64,000 nt of DNA from Planctomycetota bacterium (lineage in GTDB: Bacteria > Planctomycetota > Planctomycetia > Gemmatales > Gemmataceae), in contig VGZJ01000002.1 in NCBI GenBank assembly GCA_016872595.1, positions 1 through 64,000 of the forward strand, in the 5' to 3' direction. Below the pieces are notes generated by a model. The model was not told the origin of the DNA. It did not search any database and saw only the letters and a program-made list of their open reading frames with translations. Position 1 is the stretch's first letter. Every line of letters starts with the position of its first letter. The position numbers and the translations under genes were made by a program. Below are positions 37,764 through 46,506 of the stretch, one piece after another.

Positions 37764-38096
37764 ATGGGGCCGCTTCCGATTGCCCAGTGGAACGCCGCGC
37801 TCGACGACATGGAGACCGCGCTGACCGGCGCGGCCCGCGCGCTGGAACGGTCCGACGAGCGCTGGGAACTGGCCGGCGCGCCGTCCGCGGGCGAGGGCGA
37901 AGCGCCTGTCGCGCTCGACCGCCTCGACGTGCGCTTGGTCGATTGGGAAGCGCGGGCGCGCGCCGCGGAGGGCGTGACCCGCGCGGCCGAGGCCGAAATC
38001 GCCGACCGCGCCGAGGCCGTCGGCCGTTGGCGCGCGCTGTTCGCGCAGTGGGAGCATGTGCTACAACAGGAACAGCCCACTCACCCCGCGTCGTAG
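37764..38096 (+). CDS. Hypothetical small helical protein
   Basis: ATG at 37764; 110 aa, immediately upstream of ispD. Confidence 0.55.
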   Translation: MGPLPIAQWNAALDDMETALTGAARALERSDERWELAGAPSAGEGEAPVALDRLDVRLVDWEARARAAEGVTRAAEAEIADRAEAVGRWRALFAQWEHVLQQEQPTHPAS

Positions 38097-38103
38097 GTGC
38101 GGC

Positions 38104-38862
38104 ATGTCGCGGTTCGCGGTCATCATCCCGGCGGCCGGGCGGTCGTCGCGGTTCGGCGGCATGGAGAAGAAGCCGTTCGTTTCGCTCGACGGTCGCCCCG
38201 TCTGGCAGCGCGCCGCGGAACCGTTCTGGTCGCGCGAAGACGTTAGCAAGGTCTACGTCGTAATCGCGCCCGACGACCGCGCCGACTTCCTCGCGCGGTT
38301 CCGGCACCTGATCACCTTCGTCGATAAGGTCGAGCTGGTCGAGGGCGGGGCCGAGCGGTTCGAGTCGGTGGCGAACGCGCTCGCGCGCGTGCCGACCGAG
38401 GTGCCGTTGGTCGCGGTCCACGACGCCGTGCGCCCACTCATCACGGCCGCGCTCATTGATGCCGTCGTTCGTACGGCCGAGGAACACGGGGCCGCGATGC
38501 CCGCAGTGCCGGTCGCTGACACGCTCAAGCAGGTCGATCCCGCGACGAACCGAATTACCGGCACGGTGCCGCGCGCCGGCGTGTGGCAGGCGCAAACGCC
38601 GCAGGTGTTCCGCCGCGACTGGCTCGCGGAGGCGTACGCCAACCGCGCCGCGCTCAATTCACCCATTACTGATGACGCGCAGCTGATCGAAGCCATCGGC
38701 CACTCGGTGGTGGTCGTGCCGGGCGCGCCGACCAACTTCAAGATCACCACGAAGGAAGACCTCGAGCTGGCCGACGCGATCCTGAAGGCGCGAACCGCGA
38801 AGCGCGGCGCGGAACCGGCCGCGCCGAAGTGGGGTGCGTTCGACGACGAGGCAAAGTGGTAA
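38104..38862 (+). CDS. ispD: 2-C-methyl-D-erythritol 4-phosphate cytidylyltransferase
   Basis: MSRFAVIIPAAGRSSRFGGMEKKPFVSLDGRPV; VAVHDAVRPLIT; TPQVFRRDWLAEAY; TDDAQLIEAIG; FKITTKEDLELA. Confidence 0.95.
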   Translation: MSRFAVIIPAAGRSSRFGGMEKKPFVSLDGRPVWQRAAEPFWSREDVSKVYVVIAPDDRADFLARFRHLITFVDKVELVEGGAERFESVANALARVPTEVPLVAVHDAVRPLITAALIDAVVRTAEEHGAAMPAVPVADTLKQVDPATNRITGTVPRAGVWQAQTPQVFRRDWLAEAYANRAALNSPITDDAQLIEAIGHSVVVVPGAPTNFKITTKEDLELADAILKARTAKRGAEPAAPKWGAFDDEAKW

Positions 38863-38863
38863 C

Positions 38864-39751
38864 TCAACCCTTGACCAACTTATCCCAAGTGGCCTTGTAC
38901 TCCTTGAAGAAGGCCGCGCCCTTTTCGGGGTCGTAAGCGGTGCCCACTTCGCAGAGCGTGTAGCGGTCGTAGCCGCTCTCGCGCAGCAGCTTAAACAGTT
39001 CGCGGTACGGGTACTTGCCGCTCGCGTCGTTGCCCAGCTCGTTGATGTGGCACGACTTGATCCACGGCTTCAGCAGCTCGAACGCCGCGGCCACGGACCC
39101 CTTCTGCACCTCGTCGGCGTTCGGGTTGGAGTTCCACGTCACGCCGACGGACTTGTGCCCGCACGCCTCCATGATGATCTTCATGTTCTTGGGGATCTGC
39201 GTGATCGCGCCGTGAACCTCGACCCAGATTTCGACGCCCGCGTCCGCCGCGGCCTTGCCGCACTGCTTGAGCGCGTAGCCGATCTGCTCGAACGTCTTCT
39301 GCTCGTCCGCGCCTTTGGGCACGCCGTTTGGCCGGACCTTCACTCCCGTGCCGCCGATGTCTTTGACGAGATCGACGAACTTCTTGCAGTCCTCGATGTT
39401 CTTCTTCACGACGCCGGTATCGGCCGCGTGGAACTCGCACACGCTGCCGCAGCCCCAGAACACGACGCCGCTGTCCGCGAACTGCTTCTTCACGTCTTTG
39501 CGCTGGTCCGCGGTCAGCGTCACCTCAACGCCGTGCTTGTGCGTGGTGCGGCACTCGACGGCCGCGACGCCGGTTGCTTTGCACACCTTCAGTAGCGTGG
39601 GCAGGTTCCAGTCTTTGGGCACGTTGTAAGTGACGGTGCCCAGTTTGAACTTGGGAGCGACCTCTGCGGCACTGAGCGGGGGGCGCAAGCCCCCTGTGGC
39701 ACCGAGCGCCGCAGCAGACGCGAGAAACGAACGTCGGGAGAGGGTTTCCAT
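38864..39751 (-). CDS. TAT-exported sugar phosphate isomerase/epimerase-like protein
   Basis: SRRSFLASAAALGATGG twin-arginine signal; TIM-barrel motifs GVEIWVEVHG..SVGVTWNSNPNAD..IKSCHINEL. Confidence 0.85.
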   Translation of the reverse strand: METLSRRSFLASAAALGATGGLRPPLSAAEVAPKFKLGTVTYNVPKDWNLPTLLKVCKATGVAAVECRTTHKHGVEVTLTADQRKDVKKQFADSGVVFWGCGSVCEFHAADTGVVKKNIEDCKKFVDLVKDIGGTGVKVRPNGVPKGADEQKTFEQIGYALKQCGKAAADAGVEIWVEVHGAITQIPKNMKIIMEACGHKSVGVTWNSNPNADEVQKGSVAAAFELLKPWIKSCHINELGNDASGKYPYRELFKLLRESGYDRYTLCEVGTAYDPEKGAAFFKEYKATWDKLVKG

Positions 39752-39870
39752 GTCAGGTTCCGCGAACGAGTGAGTGGGTCGGAACCCATGATGCGCGTTC
39801 GTGACGCGCGAGCAAGCGAAAAAAGTATCGGTGCCGGGCAATAAGTGGCGGGTGGCGCGCATCGGACTTG

Positions 39871-39978
39871 ATGAGCGGGGAGTTGTTTGGCAGCGTCTTC
39901 CCGCTCATGTGGGAGCGACTGTGTCGGGCCGGTTGAGTCAGGGGGTTGGCAGCGTCCCCCAAAGCTCACCGGCCCGAC
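39871..39978. repeat. Two adjacent hairpins sharing the loop sequence ttggcagcgtc
   Basis: Hairpin 1: 39871-39879/39900-39908; hairpin 2: 39923-39933/39968-39978 with inner ggggg/ccccc. Confidence 0.75.
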
Positions 39979-40007
39979 CTTCATTTCTGGCCCCTCAAAC
40001 CACCCTA

Positions 40008-40439
40008 CTAATGGCGCGGCTCCGCGTTCGGCCCGATCCCGTATTGCGTGATCGGCGTTCCGTCCGGCGCGGTCGTACGCACGAGGATGAACCGCGTTGC
40101 GTCGGGGAGCGTGCGGAACTCGAACTCGTAAGGCCTCCCCCACGGGTCTATCAAGTCGGCTTCGCCGTTTTCGAGTAACGTCTGACCACCCCATGGAGGT
40201 TGGGGCAAGTCGCGCGGCACAGTCGGGAGTGTTCCCTGTTTATTGTCTGGAAGCTCACAGTAGACCTTGATGGCTTTCGCTAGGTGCACACACTGCAACT
40301 GCGCAATACTCGGCTTCCTTGGCGCACCCCATCGCGTTGTTGAGAGTACCCAGAGTTGCGACCCGACGAAGAGCACGAGCGCACCGCAGCCGATGGTCGG
40401 CCACCACGACCGGCTCTGTGACTCTGGTTGTGCGCTCAC
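40008..40439 (-). CDS. GspG-like pseudopilin C-terminal-type protein
   Basis: GTG start overlaps the upstream TGA; TM CGALVLFVGSQLWVL; YCELPDNKQGTLPTVPRDL..LIDPWGRPYEFE. Confidence 0.65.
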   Translation of the reverse strand: MSAQPESQSRSWWPTIGCGALVLFVGSQLWVLSTTRWGAPRKPSIAQLQCVHLAKAIKVYCELPDNKQGTLPTVPRDLPQPPWGGQTLLENGEADLIDPWGRPYEFEFRTLPDATRFILVRTTAPDGTPITQYGIGPNAEPRH

Positions 40440-40900
40440 TTCACTGCTTCCGCAGAGGTGTGGTCGTGGGTGATCTTCCAGCCGTCGGGGAACTTCTTCA
40501 AGATCAGTGTGAACCGGCCGCGGGCCAGCTTCTTCTTCTCGTCCTTCTCCTTCTCGAACGCCACCTCGAACTGCCCGCGCAGCATGGCCGCGGTCGGCGA
40601 CAGCACCTCGACGTGCAGCTCGCTGAACGTCAGCTTGCCCATCTCCTTGCCCTCGCCCTTGTAGCGCTTCTCGTAGCGCTCCTTCGTGGCCTTCCACCCG
40701 CTGGTGATCGTGCCGCCGCTGATGAACGACAGCTTTTCGCTGTTCCAGTACCCGGCCATGAAGCCGTCGAGGTCGCCCTTGTTCCACGCGACCACTTGGG
40801 CTTCGAGCACGGCGCGGACGTCTTTGTCGTCGTCCGCAGCGCGCGCGCCGGGCGCGAGGAGGAGTGCGGTGGTGACGAGTGCGAGTAGGCGCGCGCGCAT
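40436..40900 (-). CDS. Secreted SnoaL-like/DUF4440-type protein
   Basis: VRAVLEAQVVAWNKGDLDGFMAGYWNSEKLSFISGG..RFTLILKKFPDGWKITHDHTS. Confidence 0.85.
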   Translation of the reverse strand: MRARLLALVTTALLLAPGARAADDDKDVRAVLEAQVVAWNKGDLDGFMAGYWNSEKLSFISGGTITSGWKATKERYEKRYKGEGKEMGKLTFSELHVEVLSPTAAMLRGQFEVAFEKEKDEKKKLARGRFTLILKKFPDGWKITHDHTSAEAVK

Positions 40901-40996
40901 GGTGGAGCTCCCGAAGGGAAGGGGAGGGTGTTGTACGCGCCGCGCACGCGCCGCGCGTTCGTATACTGTAGGAACCGTACCCGAAGGGCACTTCTC

Positions 40997-42400
40997 ATGC
41001 AAACCGCGGCACTCGATTGGCTCACCAAGCACCACGAAGACATCGTTCACGGCTTGGCCGAGCTGGTCGCGATTCAGAGCATCAGCACCGACGGCGAACA
41101 CAACCCGGAGATCGAGCGCACCGCCAAGCTCACCTGCGACCAGATGCGGCAGGCCGGGCTGCACAACGTCGACGTCCTGCGCGTCGGCCAGTCGCTCCCC
41201 TACGCCTACGGCGAGTGGCTCGAAGCGCCCGGTAAGCCGACGGTGTTCCTATACGCGCACCACGACGTGCAGCCGGTGAACTTCGTCGAGCAGTGGCTCA
41301 GCGACCCGTGGAAGCTGACCCGGCGCGACGGGCGCTTGTACGCCCGCGGTTCGGCCGACGACAAGGCCGCGATCTCGGCGTTCCTCGGCGCGATTGCCGC
41401 GTACCGCAAGACCGGCAACGCCCTGCCGTGCAACATCAAGATGCTGGTCGAGGGTGAGGAAGAGGTCGGCTCCAAGAACCTGCTGAAGTTCTTCGAGACC
41501 CACCGCGACCGGCTCAAGTCCGACGTGATCGTTGTGTGCGACACGGAGAACATCGAGGTCGGGATTCCGAGCATCACCTACTCGCTCCGCGGCATCGTCG
41601 CGGTGAAGGTGGACGTGAGCACCGCGAAGGTGCCCTGCCACAGCGGGATGGGCGGCGGCGCGCTCCCGGACGCGGCCATCGCCCTGAACGCGATCCTCGG
41701 CCGCCTCTACTGGGACAACGGCCCGCTGCCGATCCCCGGGTTCTACGAGCAGGTGCGCCCGCTCACGGAAAAGGAAAAGGTCGCGTTCAACAAGCTCCCG
41801 TTCGAGGGGGAGAAGTTCCGCCAGATGCTCGGTATCGTACCGACCGCGCGGTTCGCGACCGAAACCGGCTACAACGCCTACGGGCAGACGTGGCGCAGGC
41901 CCGCGGTCACGGTGATCGCGCAGGAGGCGAGTTCCATCAAGGGCGCGTCGAACCAAGTGCTGCCGAAGGCGTCGGCAATCGTGAGCTGCCGCATCGTGCC
42001 CGATCAGAAGCCGGAGCACGTCCTTGAGAAGCTGACGGCGTTCCTCGCCGCCAACCCGCCGTGGGGCTGCGAGGTGAGCGTGTCGCCCGCCGGCCCGCCG
42101 GTCGATTGGTGGATGACGGACCCCAACGGCCCGGCGTTCGAGGCCGCGCTGGGCGCGATGCGCGACGGGTTCGAGCACGACCCGGTCGCCATCGGCTGCG
42201 GCGGCACCATCGGGTTCGTTGGCCCGCTCTCCGAACTGTTCGGCGGCGCGCCGGCGCTGCTCATGGGCATCGAAGACCCGGCGAGCAACGCCCACGCCCC
42301 CAACGAGAGCCTGCACGAGGGCGACTTCAAGAAACTGATGTCGTCGCTGGTCCGCCTCTTCGATAACCTCGGTAAACTCACCCCGGACCGCGTGAAGTAG
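40997..42400 (+). CDS. M20 family dipeptidase
   Basis: FLYAHHDVQPV; RLYARGSADDKAAISAFLGA; LVEGEEEVGSKNL. Confidence 0.95.
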   Translation: MQTAALDWLTKHHEDIVHGLAELVAIQSISTDGEHNPEIERTAKLTCDQMRQAGLHNVDVLRVGQSLPYAYGEWLEAPGKPTVFLYAHHDVQPVNFVEQWLSDPWKLTRRDGRLYARGSADDKAAISAFLGAIAAYRKTGNALPCNIKMLVEGEEEVGSKNLLKFFETHRDRLKSDVIVVCDTENIEVGIPSITYSLRGIVAVKVDVSTAKVPCHSGMGGGALPDAAIALNAILGRLYWDNGPLPIPGFYEQVRPLTEKEKVAFNKLPFEGEKFRQMLGIVPTARFATETGYNAYGQTWRRPAVTVIAQEASSIKGASNQVLPKASAIVSCRIVPDQKPEHVLEKLTAFLAANPPWGCEVSVSPAGPPVDWWMTDPNGPAFEAALGAMRDGFEHDPVAIGCGGTIGFVGPLSELFGGAPALLMGIEDPASNAHAPNESLHEGDFKKLMSSLVRLFDNLGKLTPDRVK

Positions 42401-42607
42401 TTTTTGAGCCGCACGATCAAGACACGAAAAGGGCACGATCAAGGCAGAAAGCAGAGGAAATGAACTCTGCCTATTGTCCGGATCGTGTCTTTCATCGGTG
42501 TTCATCGTGCGGCTACTCTTCATTTCTGGGACGGAGTCACTTGGCAACTGAGCGAATACCGGGCACGATGGAATAGGAACTTCCGCGCGCCGGTTCAGGA
42601 TGCCACC

Positions 42608-45298
42608 ATGTCGCACGCTCTCGCACGCACGACCCTCGCGGCCCTCGTACTCGTTAGCAGCGCCACACTCGCGCCGGCGCAGCCGGTGACGCCGAAGGAG
42701 CCGAAGCGCGCCGACAAGATGGACGTGCAGATCCGGTACCGCATCCGGGCCGACCGCGACGAGCGCATCCGCCAGTATCGCGTACTCGAAAAGCACCTCG
42801 CCGGTCTCGGCTTCGTGGACGCGCTCAAGGACGACCCGATCCACGAACTCGACATCCTCGACCCGACCGCGGAGCGGTTCGTCGGCACCATTCCCGGCGA
42901 CAAGGTCGAAGCGATTCTGGACGACGTGCGGGTCCAGAACATCCTGTTCGCGCCGACCGGGTTCGCGTACCCGGACGCCCCGGACAAGCCCGTTGCGATC
43001 AAGCTCGGCCTGCGCAGCGGGTTGCTCGGCCCGGTCCAACAGCAACTCCATCGCCAAGTGGTCGCGCACCTCGCCCAGCTCGGCTTCGTCGAGGCGCTCG
43101 GATACGAGACGCGCGGCTACACGCTCGTTCGCGGGTACATCCAGTACAAGAGCCTGAACCTGCTGGTGAAAGACCTACGCGCGGAACCGAGCGGCTGGTT
43201 CACGGTGAACACCAACATCGACAAGCTGCCCGTGCCGCTGCGCGAGCGCAACCCGGTGCGATGGGCCGAAGTACTGCCGATCACCGAGTTCCCCGCGCCG
43301 TACTCGCCGCCGCCCGTGTTGCCGGCGCAACTGCGCTACTCCGCGGACCTGCGGGCGCTCTTGCTCGCGCCGCCGGGTAAGGACGTGCCGATCCGCGCCG
43401 AGGTCGTGTTCGAGAACCGCATCGACGACGTGGAAGCGCTACGCACGCTCGTATCCGGGCGCTACGTCGGCTCGTCGCTCGACGGCGTGATCGGCAACGT
43501 CGCCAGCATCCGCTTCGCGCGGCAGGCGCTACTGGAAGCGTTCGCGCTCGAACCCGGCGTGGCGCACCTGCGCTTGCCGCGCGAGGGGGCGGAGACGGTC
43601 GGCCTCGCGCAAGGCGGGAAAGGTACCGCGCCCGCGGACGCACTCGCCGCCGCGAACCTCGACAAGCTCCGCGCGCTCGGCTACACCGGCACCGGGGTGA
43701 AAGTGATCCTCATCGCCTCCGACTTCACCGGCGCGGACAAGCTCGTCGGCACGGCGCTCCCGAAGCGCACCAAGATCGTGGACCTGACGACGGAACTGAC
43801 GCCCGAACTGGTCCCGGCGAAGGCCGACTTCGCGCGCCTCGGCACCGGCACGGCCGCCGCGAAGGCACTCGCCGCGGTCGCCCCGGACGCAGAACTGGTG
43901 CTCGTCCGCATCGACCCCGGGTGCTTCTTCCACCTGCACACGATCATCAAGCTCGCGCGCGGCGAGATCCAGTACACCGACGCGATGCGCGCGCGGCTTA
44001 ACGAGTTGGCCCTGCGCTCCGCGATCATCGACCGCGAGAAGCTCGTCGCCATCGACGCCTACAAGAAGGCGTTCGCGGACCTGAGCGACGCGCCCGAAGC
44101 GGTGAAGCTGCGCCTGAAAACAAAGGCCGACCTCGAAGCGGTGATCAAGAGGGAACAAGACCTGACGCAGTACCTCAACCGCTTCAACGCCTATCAGAAG
44201 GAGCTGAGTACGGCCCTGACCGGGGCGCAGGTGTTCGTGAACACGCTGGCGTGGGAGTCGGGGTACCCGCTCGACGCGCTGAGCGAGTTCGCGCAGATCA
44301 TCGACCTGCGCGCGAACGTGCTGCCGCCGCGCGTGAACAAGCGCCCCGGCGACGCGGACGCGGCCCCGAAGCCGCCGCTGGTCTGGGTACAGGCCGCCAG
44401 CGCCGGCGGTGCGGCCGTGTGGGGCGGCCCGTTCCTCGACGCCAACCGCGACGGCCTCATGGAGTTCATTCCGCCGGGCGCGAAGCTCCCCGCGGACAAC
44501 TGGTCGCCGCAACTCAGCTTCCTCGGCACCCGCGTCGCGACCGGCGCGGTCGCGCCCGAACTGGCGAAGGACGCGAAGCTGCGCATCGTGGTGCAGTGGC
44601 GCGAGCCAGCCGACCCGAACTTCCCCGAAACCGACATCCCGGTTCACGCTCTGACCGTGCGCCTGATGAAGCAACTGGACCCGACCGGCGACAAGCGCGC
44701 CAGCGACGAGATGGTCGAACTGGCGCGCAGCGGCAGCTCGCCGAACGTGGTGTTCCGCACGCGGACGTACCTCGTGTTCGAGCAGATGTTGGAGTTCACG
44801 GTGCCCGAAGCCGGGCGGTACGCGCTGGCGCTGGAAGCGCCCGCGCGCCCGGACCCGCTCATCCCCGCTCTGCGCCGCGACGTGGAAGTTTATCCGCGCA
44901 TCGTAATCGAAACCGTGGGCACGCCGCTGAACGACGCGAAGGTGGTGTTCCGCTCGTACACGACGACGAGCGCCGGGGTGGGGCTGCCCGGCGACGCCAA
45001 GTTCGCGCTCACGGTCGGCGTCGAGGCCGAGGGCGCGCAGGTGGGCGGCGGCACCGGCCTGACGCTGCGCACGAAGCCCGACGTGTACGGCCCGGCGGCG
45101 CTGACGTTCGGGAACGATACGTTCACCGGGCCGGGTACCGCGACCGCGTTCGCGGGCGGGGCCGCGGCGCTGCTGACACAGGCCCGCGCCGGCGCGCCGA
45201 ACCTGTTCGACTCCGCGCGCATCGAATCGGGCAAGAAGCTGGTGCTGCCCGAAGCGTGGCTGAAGATCGTCCCGCCCGCCGACAAGCTGAAACCGTAG
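42608..45298 (+). CDS. Secreted subtilase-like protein lacking canonical catalytic residues
   Basis: GYTGTGVKVILIASDF; TGTAAAKALAAVAPDAELVLVRI; GPGTATAFAGGAAALL align to S8 Asp/His/Ser motifs with all three substituted. Confidence 0.65.
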   Translation: MSHALARTTLAALVLVSSATLAPAQPVTPKEPKRADKMDVQIRYRIRADRDERIRQYRVLEKHLAGLGFVDALKDDPIHELDILDPTAERFVGTIPGDKVEAILDDVRVQNILFAPTGFAYPDAPDKPVAIKLGLRSGLLGPVQQQLHRQVVAHLAQLGFVEALGYETRGYTLVRGYIQYKSLNLLVKDLRAEPSGWFTVNTNIDKLPVPLRERNPVRWAEVLPITEFPAPYSPPPVLPAQLRYSADLRALLLAPPGKDVPIRAEVVFENRIDDVEALRTLVSGRYVGSSLDGVIGNVASIRFARQALLEAFALEPGVAHLRLPREGAETVGLAQGGKGTAPADALAAANLDKLRALGYTGTGVKVILIASDFTGADKLVGTALPKRTKIVDLTTELTPELVPAKADFARLGTGTAAAKALAAVAPDAELVLVRIDPGCFFHLHTIIKLARGEIQYTDAMRARLNELALRSAIIDREKLVAIDAYKKAFADLSDAPEAVKLRLKTKADLEAVIKREQDLTQYLNRFNAYQKELSTALTGAQVFVNTLAWESGYPLDALSEFAQIIDLRANVLPPRVNKRPGDADAAPKPPLVWVQAASAGGAAVWGGPFLDANRDGLMEFIPPGAKLPADNWSPQLSFLGTRVATGAVAPELAKDAKLRIVVQWREPADPNFPETDIPVHALTVRLMKQLDPTGDKRASDEMVELARSGSSPNVVFRTRTYLVFEQMLEFTVPEAGRYALALEAPARPDPLIPALRRDVEVYPRIVIETVGTPLNDAKVVFRSYTTTSAGVGLPGDAKFALTVGVEAEGAQVGGGTGLTLRTKPDVYGPAALTFGNDTFTGPGTATAFAGGAAALLTQARAGAPNLFDSARIESGKKLVLPEAWLKIVPPADKLKP

Positions 45299-45452
45299 CG
45301 CGCAAAAGTTCACTCCGCCCCTTGACGTGACATGCCATCCCGTATACTATAAACTGGTGTCACGTTGCAGGTGCGCCGCGCGAATCTCGCGCGGCGCTGA
45401 GGGGCCGTCGTGCTTCGCGCCGAACAACCCTGCCATCGATCCGCGAACGAGC

Positions 45453-45778
45453 GCGTTGTGCAACCGCGCGCGGCTTCGCCACTTCGGTACGCGCGGCAGT
45501 CGGGCCACATTCTAATAAGCGCCAGTTGTACCAGAGTTTCTCGTTTTGCAACTTCGGCGGCGCGCCGGTGTTGTGCAACCGTTTTTGAAACGGCCACGTT
45601 GGGGAGTGCGGGCGTTGTGCAACCGATTTTGAAATTGCCCCAGTAGGTGCCGCGAGCCGAGCGGCACCGCGATGGCATGGGTGAAGCAATCGACGCGCGC
45701 CAATAACTGTCCCCGTTCAGAAGCGGTGCCGCTCGGCTCGCGGCACCTACCAAGAGGAGCGCGCGTGTTGTGCAACCG
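45453..45778. repeat. Four direct repeats of G(C/T)GTTGTGCAACCG
   Basis: 45453-45466, 45568-45581, 45612-45625, 45765-45778; the last three are followed by (a/t)ttttga. Confidence 0.9.
45643..45750. mobile_element. MITE-like element with perfect 28-bp terminal inverted repeats
   Basis: 45643-45670 gtaggtgccgcgagccgagcggcaccgc is the exact reverse complement of 45723-45750; flanked by CA on each side. Confidence 0.6.
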
Positions 45779-45814
45779 ATTTTGATTTCGCCCCACTTCG
45801 GGGCGCACCACCGT

Positions 45815-45915
45815 AGGCATCACGCTCTGCGTGATGCCGCTTAGACACTGGTTTCGGCTCTTGGGAATCGCAACCGGGCGGGCATCGCGGCATCACGCGG
45901 AGCGTGACGTCTCCG
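45815..45915. repeat. Palindromic element, family 2-like
   Basis: ggcatcacgctctgcgtgatgccgc ... gcggcatcacgcggagcgtgacg. Confidence 0.75.
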
Positions 45916-45916
45916 G

Positions 45917-46501
45917 TTACGCCTTCCCCAACACCAGATCGACGACCCAGCACCCACGGACGTGCGTTGCGGTTGTGTCGCGGCAGTGGTTGAGGATGTC
46001 GTCGTTGTCGCACCCGGCGTCTTGCAGCGCGTCGGCCAGAATCGGCATCGCGCTAAACTCGCGCGCGTCGTACATCGTCCGCGCGAGGGTAACTACGGTG
46101 TTGGTGCGCCAATCGGTGGTGAAAGTCACAGGGCGGAACGGGTTGCCGAAGATGTCACGGAGCAGCGGCACGACTACGATCGGGAGCGGGTACTCGTTCT
46201 CGCTGTCCGCGCCGTCCTCGCAGTCGGTCGCGAACTGGTGCGCCCAGTGGTACGGGCGCTCCGGCCACGTTCCACCCGGTCGCATTCGGCCCCAGTGCTT
46301 GCGAATCGCCTTGAGGTCGGCCCGCCCGTCGGCGAACCGCACGACGACCTCGAATTTCTCCTTCGGCTTGCGCGCGAGCGGCTTGCACAGGTAGCAACCG
46401 GCGACCGCGAACAGCGATAGCTTCCGCGTGCTGGTCCGTTCGCCGAGCGCCGCGATCATCTGCGACGGGGCCTCGCATGCGCACCACTCGGCTTCCTTCA
46501 T
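45917..46501 (-). CDS. Planctomycete-typical hypothetical protein (TIGR02996-associated type)
   Basis: RKLSLFAVAGC..LLRDIFGNPFRPVTF..PILADALQDAGCDNDDILNHCR..HVRGCWVVDLVLGKA. Confidence 0.75.
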   Translation of the reverse strand: MKEAEWCACEAPSQMIAALGERTSTRKLSLFAVAGCYLCKPLARKPKEKFEVVVRFADGRADLKAIRKHWGRMRPGGTWPERPYHWAHQFATDCEDGADSENEYPLPIVVVPLLRDIFGNPFRPVTFTTDWRTNTVVTLARTMYDAREFSAMPILADALQDAGCDNDDILNHCRDTTATHVRGCWVVDLVLGKA

Positions 46502-46506
46502 CGGCG

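Noticed and set aside
45453-45778. GTTGTGCAACCG repeats as a CRISPR array
   Set aside because: Motif is only ~14 nt, spacing is irregular (115, 44, 153 nt), and no cas genes are present.
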